A stretch of DNA of 64,000 bases from Bin87 sp965208015 (GTDB lineage Bacteria > Chloroflexota > Dehalococcoidia > Lucifugimonadales > UBA3495). The notes under the pieces are model-generated. The model did not search any database, was not told the DNA's origin, and saw only the letters and a list, made by a program, of their open reading frames with translations. How positions within the stretch are numbered: position 1 is the first letter of the stretch; each line of letters begins with the position of its first letter. A program made the position numbers and the translations under genes. The stretch covers positions 744,001-808,000 of the forward strand of contig OZ242309.1 in assembly GCA_965208015.1 (NCBI GenBank), in the 5' to 3' direction. This document shows positions 42,857 through 51,972 of this stretch, piece by piece.

Positions 42857-45800
42857 TTACCCCGTCACATACCCGTTCTTCAGATCCCACTTTGCCGCTT
42901 CCGCGTCCCGCTCCTCTGCCTTGCCGTAACCGCCGCCTCCGGAGGACAGGCAGATGATGTGGTCGCCGGGGTTGACGACCACGCCCACCTCTTTCGATCC
43001 CAGCACACGGTCGGTTCCGTTGGACGCTATCTTGTAATGGTGCGGCAGGCCGTCGGTTGCGCCGAAGAGGCCGAAGGGTGGGACGATCACGCCGTCGCCG
43101 GCGGTGTTCAGCAGGGCGGAGCCCTCGCCCTCGTAAATCAGATCGCATAACGCGCCCAGGCCGCCGCGCCAAGCGCCCACCCCGCCGGAATCGGGTCGCA
43201 ACTCGTGACGCTGGACGAAGAAGGGGAACCGCTCTTCCGTGACCTCGATGCTGGGCGAGCGGATCCCGCCAGCCACGTTGATCTCGCCGACGTTGGACCA
43301 GCCGTCGAACCCCTCGGCAGCGCCGCCGCCGCCCCGGGCCAGGAAGAAGTGCCAGATGAACTGCCGTCCCGTCCGCGGATCCTTGCCGGTGATAGCGTAG
43401 CGCAACCGGCGGGAGAACCCGGCGGAGACGGCAGCGGGAATCGCCGGCGCCAGCGCCTTGAACACTGCCTCCACCACCTCCTCGGCGCAGTGGTTGGTGC
43501 TCATGCACACCGGCGCCGGTGGGTTGGCGTTGACCACCAGCCCGCGCGGCGCGATGATCTGCACCGGACGCATCGAACCCTCATTGCGGGCAATGTCCAT
43601 GGGGGCAAGATACATGATGGCGGCGTGGGCCAAAGACCGTGTGTTGGCGTAGGCGCTGTTGATGAACCCCTCCACCTGCGGGCTGGAATCGCTGAGGTCG
43701 ATGGTCATTGAGTCGCCGGCGATGGTGACCTTGGCCCGGATGGGCACCAGCTTGCTGTCGAACCCGTCGTCGTCCACCAACGACTCCCCGTGGTACACGC
43801 CGTCGGGCCACCCGGAGATGAACTGGCGCACCTGCCGCTCGGTGGCGTTCAGTATTTCGGCAACCACCGCCATCAGCCGGTCTGTTCCATAATCGGTGAG
43901 CAGTGCTTGGATCCTTTGGGCGGCCAGCATCACCGACCCGATCTGGGCGTTGAGGTCGCCGAGGAAGTTTTCCGACTGGCGGACGTTGGCCGACATCATC
44001 TGAAATAAATCGTAGCGAGGGATGCCACGGTCGTAAATGCGCAACGGCGGCAAGCGCAGGCCTTCTTGGAAGATCTCGTTGGCGCCGGGGTTGTAGCCGC
44101 CGTGGGTGCCCCCGCCGACGTCGCTGTGGTGGGCGCGGTTCACGCCGTAAAAAAGCAGACGCCCCTCGTGGAACACGGGCCTGATGATTGTGATGTCCGG
44201 CAGATGGCTGCCGCCAAAGTAGGGGTCGTTCAAGATGAACAAGTCGCCGTCGTGGATGTCGTCGCCGAAGTAGTCCCGGACGGCGGCCCCGGCCACGGGC
44301 AGCGCGCTGATGTGCACGGGGATGCCCTCGCCCTGCGCCACCAGTTGGCATTCTCCGTCGAGTATTGCGGTGGAAAAGTCCCGGCTGGAATTGAGGATCT
44401 GGGACATGGCCGTGCGCAGCATGGCCTCGGTCATCTCCTGGGCTATCGATTCGAGGCGGTGTTCCACCACTGCCAGGGTGATGGGATCCGCCTCTGCGGG
44501 ATCGGCATGAATATCCGCATTCACCGCAGCGGCTGTCAGGTCGATTGCCAGCTCGACGCCGCCCATGGCGTCCACAGTGGCCTGGTCGCCGGGCCACACC
44601 AGAATGGTGGTGAACTCCGACTCCAGGATCGCCGGTCCGGGGATTTTTGCGCCCGCCGGCAGTCCGTCGGCGGCATAGGTTGGGGCATCCAGCCATTCGC
44701 CCAGGTAGACGCGGCGCGAACCAACTGGCGCGGCCGTGTCCGGGTTCCCCGTCTGGTCCAATTGAGCAATCCGGGGCAACTTGCCGACGGCCGCCACCCG
44801 GATGGTGACCAACCGCACCTCCTGTTCCTGTTGGTTGTACGAGTAGAGCTCCTCGTATCTTCGATGGAAATTGGACGTCAGGTCGGCGACAAATTCAGAG
44901 TCCGGCAGCGTCGGGTCCGGCAGCGGCACCGTGACCTCGTAGATTTGATCCAGGTATCGCATGTCGGCCGAGTACTGGATCTCCGCCGCATCCTCGTCAA
45001 CGCCTTGAGACAGCAGTTTTTCGCGTCCCTGCGTCCCCAACTCGTCCAAGATCGAACGCAGTTCGCCCAGATCGATGCGGTCCAGGCTGGCGGGGTACGA
45101 TCTGAAAAAATCGTACTTGACGTCGGTGTTCAACATCCCGTACGCAGACAACACCGGCGCCGACGCCGGTATGTATACCTTTCCGATCTGCAATTGCCGG
45201 GCCACCTCGGAGGCATGAAGCCCGGACGCTCCGCCAAACCCCATCATCGTGAAGTCACGAGGGTCGACGCCGCGCTGCACCGACATCAGCCGGATGCCTT
45301 CCGCGATGGTGGTGCAAACCACCTTATACACGCCGAACGCGGCCTCGACATCGGGAAGGCCAAGCAGCGAACCCACATTGTCAGCCATCGCCCGGGTGGC
45401 CGCCGCGTTATCGAGCCTGGCCCGGCCACCGAGGAAATTGCCGGCGTCCAGGTAGCCGAGGGCCAGGCTGGCATCGGTTACGGTCGGGTCGAGGCCTCCC
45501 TTGCCGTAGCAGGCCGGGCCGGGATCGGCGCCGGCGCTATCCGGACCGACGTGGAGGATTCCTCCCTCATCCACCCGGGCGATGCTGCCTCCGCCGGCTC
45601 CCAGGGTGTGGATGTCGATCATCGGGGCGGCGATTTTCCAGCCGGCCTCGAACTTCTCGTTGGCGATGTGGGGGACCCCGTTCTCGATCAGCGAAATGTC
45701 GGTGCTGGTGCCCCCCATGTCGAAGGCGATGATCTTCGGTTCTCCCAGCATCTGCCCCAGGTACGCGGCGGCGCTGACCCCGCCGGCCGGACCGGACAGG

Positions 45801-46585
45801 ATCGCCCGCACCGCCATGCGGCTGGAGTCGTCGATGGGCGCAACGCCACCGTTGGACTGCATGATCAGCACGTCATTCAGCTGCGGGTATGCCTCGAATC
45901 GCTCCCCCAGGTGCGCGAGGTAACGGCTGAATACCGGGCCCACGTAGGAGTTGATGACCGTTGTGCTCAGGCGGTCGAACTCCTTGATCTGGGGGATCAC
46001 CTCGTGGGATAGGGACGTGTACATGCCCGGAAAACGGCGGTGGATGATCTCGCCGGCCTGCCGCTCGTGCTCAGGATTGAGGTACGAGAAAAGGAAACAG
46101 ACCGCCAGGGCTTCGGCCCCTTCTCGCTGAAGGTAATCCAACTGCTCTTCCAGGGCGGCGATGTCAAGAGGGCGGTGAACCTCTCCATCCGCTCGTACAC
46201 GTTCCGGGACTTCCACCCGCAGGTAGCGGGCGGACAGCGGCTCAACGGGCGTCATCCGGAGGTTGTACCGATCTTCTTTCAGTCCCTCACGCATCTCCAG
46301 CAGGTCACGGAATCCATCGGTGGTGATCAGACCCACAGTGGCGCCTTTCCTCTCCACCAGGGTGTTGGTCGCGACGGTCGAACCGTGGATGACCAGGTCG
46401 GTTTCGCTCAGGAACTCGTCCAGCGACGCGCCGTACGCCGAGGCGGCCTCATGCAGGCCGACCATCACGCCCCGAGAGGGGTCATCCGGAGTGGTCTGGG
46501 TCTTGAAGAAACGCGGCTGCCCGGTTTCAGCAGCGACCACGAAATCCGTGAAAGTGCCTCCGACGTCTATTCCGATCTTGTACAC
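42857..46585 (-). CDS. Fused hydantoinase/5-oxoprolinase (HyuA-HyuB)
   Basis: A 1242-residue ATP-dependent ring-opening hydrolase with both halves in one chain: HyuA-like (1 to about 690) and HyuB-like (about 705-1230). The first has IGIDVGGTFTDFVV at the N-terminus and FDMGGTSTDISLIENG; the second starts near PITLAVVEHRLESI. Such enzymes open 5-oxoproline, hydantoins or related rings, and the fused form resembles eukaryotic-type 5-oxoprolinase. Start is GTG at 46585 with AGGAGG six bases upstream. It stands alone on its strand. Substrate not determined. Confidence 0.93.
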   Translation of the reverse strand: MYKIGIDVGGTFTDFVVAAETGQPRFFKTQTTPDDPSRGVMVGLHEAASAYGASLDEFLSETDLVIHGSTVATNTLVERKGATVGLITTDGFRDLLEMREGLKEDRYNLRMTPVEPLSARYLRVEVPERVRADGEVHRPLDIAALEEQLDYLQREGAEALAVCFLFSYLNPEHERQAGEIIHRRFPGMYTSLSHEVIPQIKEFDRLSTTVINSYVGPVFSRYLAHLGERFEAYPQLNDVLIMQSNGGVAPIDDSSRMAVRAILSGPAGGVSAAAYLGQMLGEPKIIAFDMGGTSTDISLIENGVPHIANEKFEAGWKIAAPMIDIHTLGAGGGSIARVDEGGILHVGPDSAGADPGPACYGKGGLDPTVTDASLALGYLDAGNFLGGRARLDNAAATRAMADNVGSLLGLPDVEAAFGVYKVVCTTIAEGIRLMSVQRGVDPRDFTMMGFGGASGLHASEVARQLQIGKVYIPASAPVLSAYGMLNTDVKYDFFRSYPASLDRIDLGELRSILDELGTQGREKLLSQGVDEDAAEIQYSADMRYLDQIYEVTVPLPDPTLPDSEFVADLTSNFHRRYEELYSYNQQEQEVRLVTIRVAAVGKLPRIAQLDQTGNPDTAAPVGSRRVYLGEWLDAPTYAADGLPAGAKIPGPAILESEFTTILVWPGDQATVDAMGGVELAIDLTAAAVNADIHADPAEADPITLAVVEHRLESIAQEMTEAMLRTAMSQILNSSRDFSTAILDGECQLVAQGEGIPVHISALPVAGAAVRDYFGDDIHDGDLFILNDPYFGGSHLPDITIIRPVFHEGRLLFYGVNRAHHSDVGGGTHGGYNPGANEIFQEGLRLPPLRIYDRGIPRYDLFQMMSANVRQSENFLGDLNAQIGSVMLAAQRIQALLTDYGTDRLMAVVAEILNATERQVRQFISGWPDGVYHGESLVDDDGFDSKLVPIRAKVTIAGDSMTIDLSDSSPQVEGFINSAYANTRSLAHAAIMYLAPMDIARNEGSMRPVQIIAPRGLVVNANPPAPVCMSTNHCAEEVVEAVFKALAPAIPAAVSAGFSRRLRYAITGKDPRTGRQFIWHFFLARGGGGAAEGFDGWSNVGEINVAGGIRSPSIEVTEERFPFFVQRHELRPDSGGVGAWRGGLGALCDLIYEGEGSALLNTAGDGVIVPPFGLFGATDGLPHHYKIASNGTDRVLGSKEVGVVVNPGDHIICLSSGGGGYGKAEERDAEAAKWDLKNGYVTG

Positions 46586-46770
46586 CTGTGGCCTCCTGAT
46601 GCTGCTGATGGCGGTTGTTCCCGACCGTCAGCATGATACGTCATGGCGGTAGCGTTCGTACCAGATGGTCCAACTTTTTGGCCCGCAGTGCATTCCTTGC
46701 AACCGTCACGATGAGGGAAATCGGAGTCCAGAGGCGAGCCGTGGGACTACACGGGTCCGGCCAGTGGGTT

Positions 46771-46779
46771 TGCTATACT
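46771..46779 (+). promoter_or_regulatory. Candidate extended -10 promoter of the class IV aminotransferase
   Basis: TGCTATACT at 46771-46779, an extended -10 element, lies only about 21 bases before the ATG at 46800, so the message would have a very short leader holding the AAAGGAGG ribosome site. No -35 is seen. Confidence 0.4.
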
Positions 46780-46799
46780 GGCCCGAAAGGAGGCGGATC

Positions 46800-47705
46800 A
46801 TGGCGGATTACACTGCATATTTCAACGGCGAGTGGGTGCCCTTCAGCCAGGTCAAGATCGACCCCATGGACCGGGGCTTCATGGTGGGTGACGTAATCTT
46901 TGACGTGGCCCGCACCTTCAACGGCAAGAGCTTTCGCATGGAGCAGCACATCGACCGGCTTTATCGCTCATTGAAGTACGTCCGCATCGACCCCGGACTG
47001 TCCCCGCGGGAGATGTACGACATCAGCGAGGAGGCGATCGCCCGCAACGAGCATTTGAGAGAGGAGGCGGGGGACTTCACCATAACTCAGTTCATTACCC
47101 GTGGCCCGGGAAACTCGTCCCGCGACGCCGGGCCTCCCGCGGTCTGCGTGAAGATATCGGCGGCGGCCTTCGGAAGATACGCCAAGCTGTACCAGGACGG
47201 CGCCCACGGCGTAATTACTCGCACCCGGAGCTACCCTGTCGATGCGCTCGACCCCAAGGTCAAGCACTACAGCCGCATGAACTTCAACCTGGCCGACCTG
47301 GAAGCGGCGGACGTGGACCCGGAGGGTTGGCCCATCCTCACGGACTCGGAAGGAAACCTGACCGAAGGGACGGGATACAACGTTTTCCTGGTCACTGACG
47401 GAGTGATCCGCACGCCGGGGGACCGCAACATCCTCCAGGGAATCTCCAGGGGGATGGTGTTCGACCTGGCAGAGCAGCTTGAAATTCCCCTGGTGGAGGA
47501 AGATCTCCAACCCTATGACATGTACACCGCCGACGAAGCGTTCTTCTCCAGCACCACCCCATGCGTGCTGCCGGTAACCGTCGTGGATAAGCGGGATATC
47601 GGAGACGGACGGCCCGGGCCGATAGTCCAGCAACTCCTGTCCGCATGGAGCGAGGTCGTCGGGTTGGACATCGTTGACCAGATGGCCCAGTTCGACCGAG
47701 GCTAG
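46800..47705 (+). CDS. Class IV aminotransferase (branched-chain/D-amino acid type)
   Basis: A 301-residue fold-type IV PLP enzyme. The N-terminus has ADYTAYFNGEWVPFSQ and DRGFMVGDVIFDVART; the PLP lysine is probably in DPKVKHYSRMN; LTEGTGYNVFLV and GISRGMVFDLAEQL follow. AAAGGAGG lies just before the ATG at 46800. The catalytic segment differs from typical IlvE (HYSRMN rather than TxNYL), so branched-chain specificity is uncertain; an amine or D-amino-acid transaminase is possible. It is divergent from the hydantoinase gene. Confidence 0.85.
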   Translation: MADYTAYFNGEWVPFSQVKIDPMDRGFMVGDVIFDVARTFNGKSFRMEQHIDRLYRSLKYVRIDPGLSPREMYDISEEAIARNEHLREEAGDFTITQFITRGPGNSSRDAGPPAVCVKISAAAFGRYAKLYQDGAHGVITRTRSYPVDALDPKVKHYSRMNFNLADLEAADVDPEGWPILTDSEGNLTEGTGYNVFLVTDGVIRTPGDRNILQGISRGMVFDLAEQLEIPLVEEDLQPYDMYTADEAFFSSTTPCVLPVTVVDKRDIGDGRPGPIVQQLLSAWSEVVGLDIVDQMAQFDRG

Positions 47706-47822
47706 GAGGCCGTCAACGACCGTCAAACTTCTCTGCCGCCGTCCTGATTAGATGGACCCCGGTCCGGACCACTGCATTGACCGAATCAACGCGACCAAAG
47801 CCCACGCACTGGAGTGAAACCA

Positions 47823-48848
47823 ATGAAGTTCGGCATTATGGCCATGCCCCAGCACCCGTCAACTGATTCCGCTACGCAGAGATTCCGTGAAACGGTGGAG
47901 TTGACGAAGCTGGCCCGGGACGCGGGGTTCGGCTCGATAGCCTGCGGCCAACATTTCCTGTCGCCGCCATACCAGAACCTCCAGAGCATCCCCTTGCTGG
48001 CACGGTTGGCCGCGGATTCGGGCGACATGCAGCTGGTGCTATCCATCTTGCTTCTGCCGCTCTATTCGCCGGCCGACGTGGCGGAAACCGTGGCAACGCT
48101 GGACGTGATCAGCGAGGGGCGTATCGTGCTGGGCGTGGGCCTGGGGTATCGCGACATCGAGTACCAGGCCTTCAACGTGGAGCGGCGGCACCGGGTCGGG
48201 CGCTTCCTGGAGAGCTTGGAACTCGTGCGCCGGCTGTGGACCGAGGACGAGGTTACATTCCACGGCCAACACTTCAACCTGGACAACGCCACCTGTGCCA
48301 TCCGACCGGTGCAACAGCCCCACCCGCCGATATGGGTGGCCGCCAACTTCGATACCGTGGTCCGGCGCGCCGGCGAACTCGGCCTGCCCTGGTTCGTCAA
48401 CCCTCACGCTACGCTGGAGACGCTGGAACGGCAGACGGCAATTTACAAGGAAGGTCTGGAAGCCGGCGGGCAGGAGATGCCGCCCGAGATGCCCATCATC
48501 AAGGAGATGCACATCGCGCCGACCCACGAAGAGGCGGTGCGCAACGCCCAGCCCTACATGGAAGCCAAGTACCAGGCTTATGCCGACTGGGGTCAGGACA
48601 AAGCCCTGCCCGGCGAGGAGGATTTCCGGATCCCATTTGAAGAACTGGCCCGGGACCGGTTCATCATCGGCAGCGGCGAAGAAGTCATCCAGCAGATAGA
48701 GGACCACCACCAGCGCGTCGGAGCGAACCACTTCATGTTCCGGATCTGGTATCCGGGGATGGATGCCCGGATGGCGATGCGCGTGGTGGAGCAGATGGGC
48801 GACAGCGTGATTCCGTATTTCGAAAGCCGGTACGGTGCAGAAAACTGA
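47823..48848 (+). CDS. LLM-class flavin/F420-dependent oxidoreductase
   Basis: A 341-residue luciferase-like protein, starting MKFGIMAMPQHP at the ATG at 47823, preceded by GGAG at the right distance; a GTG nine bases upstream is the alternative. LARDAGFGSIACGQHF, SEGRIVLGVGLGYRDIEYQAF and WVAANFDTVVRRAGEL are typical. It resembles flavin-dependent monooxygenases more than the LLM enzyme in the F420 operon. Cofactor and substrate are unknown. Confidence 0.88.
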   Translation: MKFGIMAMPQHPSTDSATQRFRETVELTKLARDAGFGSIACGQHFLSPPYQNLQSIPLLARLAADSGDMQLVLSILLLPLYSPADVAETVATLDVISEGRIVLGVGLGYRDIEYQAFNVERRHRVGRFLESLELVRRLWTEDEVTFHGQHFNLDNATCAIRPVQQPHPPIWVAANFDTVVRRAGELGLPWFVNPHATLETLERQTAIYKEGLEAGGQEMPPEMPIIKEMHIAPTHEEAVRNAQPYMEAKYQAYADWGQDKALPGEEDFRIPFEELARDRFIIGSGEEVIQQIEDHHQRVGANHFMFRIWYPGMDARMAMRVVEQMGDSVIPYFESRYGAEN

Positions 48849-48858
48849 CCGACCCCGG

Positions 48859-48888
48859 TTGACTGGCCCGGCTGACCGTCCATATACT
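48859..48888 (+). promoter_or_regulatory. Candidate promoter of the yvcK-glmS run
   Basis: TTGACT (48859-48864) and TATACT (48883-48888) are 18 bases apart, with the first gene beginning at 48951. Confidence 0.55.
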
Positions 48889-48950
48889 GCTACGGGCCCA
48901 AACTCGGCGACAAGGCTATTTGCCTGCGAGATTCGACGAGTTCCGGCCGT

Positions 48951-50045
48951 ATGCTGATGAGCAATAAGAAAATCGTCGTAGTCGGCGGCGGGACTGGCAA
49001 TCATACCACCCTGACCGGACTGCGATCCCGTGACTGCGACGTCACGGCTATAGTTGCAATGACGGACAGCGGCGGCAGCAGTGGTCGTCTGCGCGAAGAG
49101 ATGGGTCACCTGCCGCCCGGAGACCTGAGACGCTGCCTTATGGCGCTGGCCGCCGACACCGCCGAGTCCAACCTGATGCGGCGGCTGTTCGACTACCGGT
49201 TTTCCACTGGCGACGGGTTGAACGGGCACAGCTTTGGCAACCTGCTGCTGGCCGCTCTCACCGAAGTAACCGGAGACACCATCACCGCCATCGATGAGGC
49301 AGCGCGGATCCTGGGGATCAAGGGCGCCGTCCTGCCCGTTACCCTGACCCGATCCACCCTGTGCGCCCGGCTGTTCGATGGTTCCGATCTGATCGGCGAA
49401 TCTGCCATCGACTTGAGGAACGAAAACCTCGACATCGCCATCGACTACATTTACCTGGACCCCAAAGCGTACGTGTATCCGCCGGTTCTGGACGCCATCG
49501 CGGAGGCCGATGCCATCGTACTCGGCCCCGGCGATATCTACACCAGCGTGCTGCCAAATCTCCTGGTGGAGGACGTGGCGCATGCGATCAACGAGTCCGA
49601 GGCCATCAAGATCCACGTTGGCAACCTCATGACCAAGCCCAACGAGAGCGCCGGGTTCCGCACTTCAGACTTCCTGGCCCTGCTCATGGAATACCTGGGG
49701 ACGAGCCAGCCTTTGGACTTCCTGTTGGTCAACAACAGGCCGGTGCCCCCGCGATTGTTGGATCGGTACGCCGCCGAAGGACAAACCCCGGTGAGCGTGG
49801 ACGAGTCGGCCTCCCTGACCATGGTTGGACGAATAGTCGAGCGACCGTTGCTGGAGCCCGGAGTGTTCATCCGCCACAGTCCGACCGCCTTGGCCGATGC
49901 GATCATGGATCTGGTCAACTCCTCAGACGGACATCGTCAACACGGGGCCCGAGCGCCGCTGGTGTTCGACTGCGACGACCCCGGCGACGTGATGTTGCCC
50001 GAAGAAACCATGACCGTCGGCAGCGCCAGCGCTGACGGGGACTGA
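48951..50045 (+). CDS. yvcK: YvcK/GlmR family gluconeogenesis factor
   Basis: A 364-residue UDP-GlcNAc-binding regulatory protein, distant relative of CofD. The N-terminus KIVVVGGGTGNHTTL, the MTDSGGSSGRLREE segment (about 38-51) and PPGDLRRCL (about 56-64), then GHSFGNLLLAAL, are diagnostic. It begins at ATG 48951 or the ATG two codons on. glmS starts 18 bases after its stop. In Bacillus subtilis the orthologue, renamed GlmR, stimulates GlmS, so this arrangement fits that role. Confidence 0.92.
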   Translation: MLMSNKKIVVVGGGTGNHTTLTGLRSRDCDVTAIVAMTDSGGSSGRLREEMGHLPPGDLRRCLMALAADTAESNLMRRLFDYRFSTGDGLNGHSFGNLLLAALTEVTGDTITAIDEAARILGIKGAVLPVTLTRSTLCARLFDGSDLIGESAIDLRNENLDIAIDYIYLDPKAYVYPPVLDAIAEADAIVLGPGDIYTSVLPNLLVEDVAHAINESEAIKIHVGNLMTKPNESAGFRTSDFLALLMEYLGTSQPLDFLLVNNRPVPPRLLDRYAAEGQTPVSVDESASLTMVGRIVERPLLEPGVFIRHSPTALADAIMDLVNSSDGHRQHGARAPLVFDCDDPGDVMLPEETMTVGSASADGD

Positions 50046-50063
50046 GATCGCGGACCGGCAGGT

Positions 50064-51923
50064 ATGTGCGGCATCGTCGGATACGTCGGCGACCGTCCCG
50101 CGTGGCCTATTGTCGTCGAGGGCCTGCGACGGCTGGAATACCGCGGGTACGACAGCGCCGGCGTCGCCGTGTTGGGTCCAGAATCTGGACTGCAATTGCG
50201 AAAGACCGTGGGGCGGGTTCTGGGCCTCCTCCACGACGCTGATTGCCCGGCCCCCAATGGCTCAGCCGGCCTGGGTCACACCCGTTGGGCGACTCACGGA
50301 CGCCCGTCCGAGGCGAATGCGCATCCGCACACCGACTGCACCGGCCAGATTGCCATCGCCCACAACGGCATTGTCGAAAATCACGCCGAACTCAGGGCCG
50401 ATCTGCGCCGCCGCGGGCACCGTTTCAAGTCGGAGACGGACACCGAGGTCATCTCGCACCTGATCGAGGACGCGATGAACGAAGGTCTGGGATTGCCGGC
50501 GGCGATGTTGCACATTAGCGGACAGGTGCGGGGTCCACAGGCCATCGTGGCGGTCCACGACGGCGGTAGCGATAGCCTGTGCGCTCTGAAACTCGGAAAC
50601 GCCGGTGGAGTCGCCGTTGCCCACCATGACGGCCAGGGCATCGTGTCCAGCGATTTGCCGGCCCTGTTGCCCATCGTGGGACGGCGCGGCCACCTGCCCG
50701 TGGGATTCCTGGAAGACGGCGAAATCGCGGTCGTGACGCGGCAGGGCATCGCTTTTCTGGATCGCAATGGTCGACAAATCGACAAACCGATGCTCCACGT
50801 CGACTTGGACGACGTGCTGGTGGAACGGGGCGGTTACCGCCATTTCATGCTCAAGGAAATCATGGAGCAGCCCCAGGCCGTGACCGCCGCCCTCCGTGAT
50901 CGCGTGGACTTCAGCCGGGGCTTGGTGACCCTGCCTGACCTGGCCCTCAGCGATAAGGAGCTTTCCGAAGTGCGGCGCGTGGTCCTCATCGGATGTGGTA
51001 CGAGCCTCAATGCAGCCCACGTGGGACGCCACCTGATCGAGCGGCTGTCCGGGGTACCGGCTGAGGCGGAATCCGCGTCCGAGTTTCGTTACCGCGAATC
51101 GTTCCTGGATGCCTCTTCCCTGGTGGTAGCCATTGGACAATCCGGTGAAACCGCCGACACGGTGGCGGCTATGGAGGCAGTCCGGAACAGCGGCGCAAGA
51201 CTGGTCACGATCTGCAACGCTGCGAATAGCCAGGCCACTCGTTTGGCCGACCATGCGCTGCTGATGGGCTGTGGTGTCGAGGTGGGTGTCGCCAGCACGA
51301 AGACCTTCCTGTCCTCGCTCACGATGCTAAATCTGCTGGCAATGCGCTTGGGAACAGCACGCGGTCATCTGGGGTCATCGATGTCCCGGGAATTGGCCGA
51401 CGGACTGGCCAGGCTGCCCGGCCACGTGGCCGAGGCGTTGGAAACCGCCGAGGACGCCGAGCGACTGTCGCGACACTACTACGGGCGGAACCATTTCTTG
51501 TACCTCGGCCGGGGCGTTAACTCACCTATTGCCACCGAGGGGGCGTTGAAACTCAAAGAGGTCAGTTACATCCACGCCGAAGCCTACGCCGCCGGGGAGA
51601 TGAAGCACGGCCCCATCGCACTCATCGATCACGCGATGCCGACCCTCGCCCTAGCCCCGCGTGACGATCTGTACGACAAGATGGCGAACAACATCCAGGA
51701 AGTGAAAGCCAGGGATGGAGAGGTTCTGGCGGTCCTCACCCGCGGGGACGACCGGCTCTCCGGTTTGGCGGACCATGCGATGTTCATTCCGGAAACCCCG
51801 CCAAATCTGACGCCGGTGCTCGCCACGGTGCCGCTGCAACTGTTCGCCTACCACATCGCCGTCCGGCGCGGCTGCGACGTCGACCAACCCCGCAACCTGG
51901 CGAAATCCGTCACCGTCGAATAA
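50064..51923 (+). CDS. glmS: Glutamine:fructose-6-phosphate aminotransferase GlmS
   Basis: GlmS makes glucosamine 6-phosphate, the entry to UDP-GlcNAc. The 619-residue product starts MCGIVGYVG with Cys2 as glutaminase nucleophile, has two SIS domains (about 290-610) and ends KSVTVE. VLIGCGTSLNA and AIGQSGETADTVAA mark the first isomerase site. It is directly behind yvcK. I see no glmS ribozyme in the short upstream gap. Confidence 0.96.
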   Translation: MCGIVGYVGDRPAWPIVVEGLRRLEYRGYDSAGVAVLGPESGLQLRKTVGRVLGLLHDADCPAPNGSAGLGHTRWATHGRPSEANAHPHTDCTGQIAIAHNGIVENHAELRADLRRRGHRFKSETDTEVISHLIEDAMNEGLGLPAAMLHISGQVRGPQAIVAVHDGGSDSLCALKLGNAGGVAVAHHDGQGIVSSDLPALLPIVGRRGHLPVGFLEDGEIAVVTRQGIAFLDRNGRQIDKPMLHVDLDDVLVERGGYRHFMLKEIMEQPQAVTAALRDRVDFSRGLVTLPDLALSDKELSEVRRVVLIGCGTSLNAAHVGRHLIERLSGVPAEAESASEFRYRESFLDASSLVVAIGQSGETADTVAAMEAVRNSGARLVTICNAANSQATRLADHALLMGCGVEVGVASTKTFLSSLTMLNLLAMRLGTARGHLGSSMSRELADGLARLPGHVAEALETAEDAERLSRHYYGRNHFLYLGRGVNSPIATEGALKLKEVSYIHAEAYAAGEMKHGPIALIDHAMPTLALAPRDDLYDKMANNIQEVKARDGEVLAVLTRGDDRLSGLADHAMFIPETPPNLTPVLATVPLQLFAYHIAVRRGCDVDQPRNLAKSVTVE

Positions 51924-51972
51924 TCCGCGAACTGTAATCGCCCGGCGGCGACAATTTGGGGAACTGAAAAGC

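Noticed and set aside
42723..43508. Upstream extension of the Uma2 frame by 262 codons
   Set aside because: The extra part runs over the intergenic gap and overlaps the hydantoinase gene in another frame, is Arg/Gly-rich, and the Uma2 domain starts cleanly at the ATG at 42722.
44066..46012. A 648-codon open frame on the plus strand
   Set aside because: It is exactly antisense to the well-supported hydantoinase gene, has no family features and is expected by chance in high-GC coding DNA.
48039..49616. A 525-codon open frame on the minus strand
   Set aside because: Antisense to the LLM and yvcK genes, spans their intergenic promoter, and its translation is low-complexity; a shadow of real genes.
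50046..50063. glmS ribozyme or leader structure
   Set aside because: Only 18 bases separate yvcK from glmS, too short for the ribozyme.
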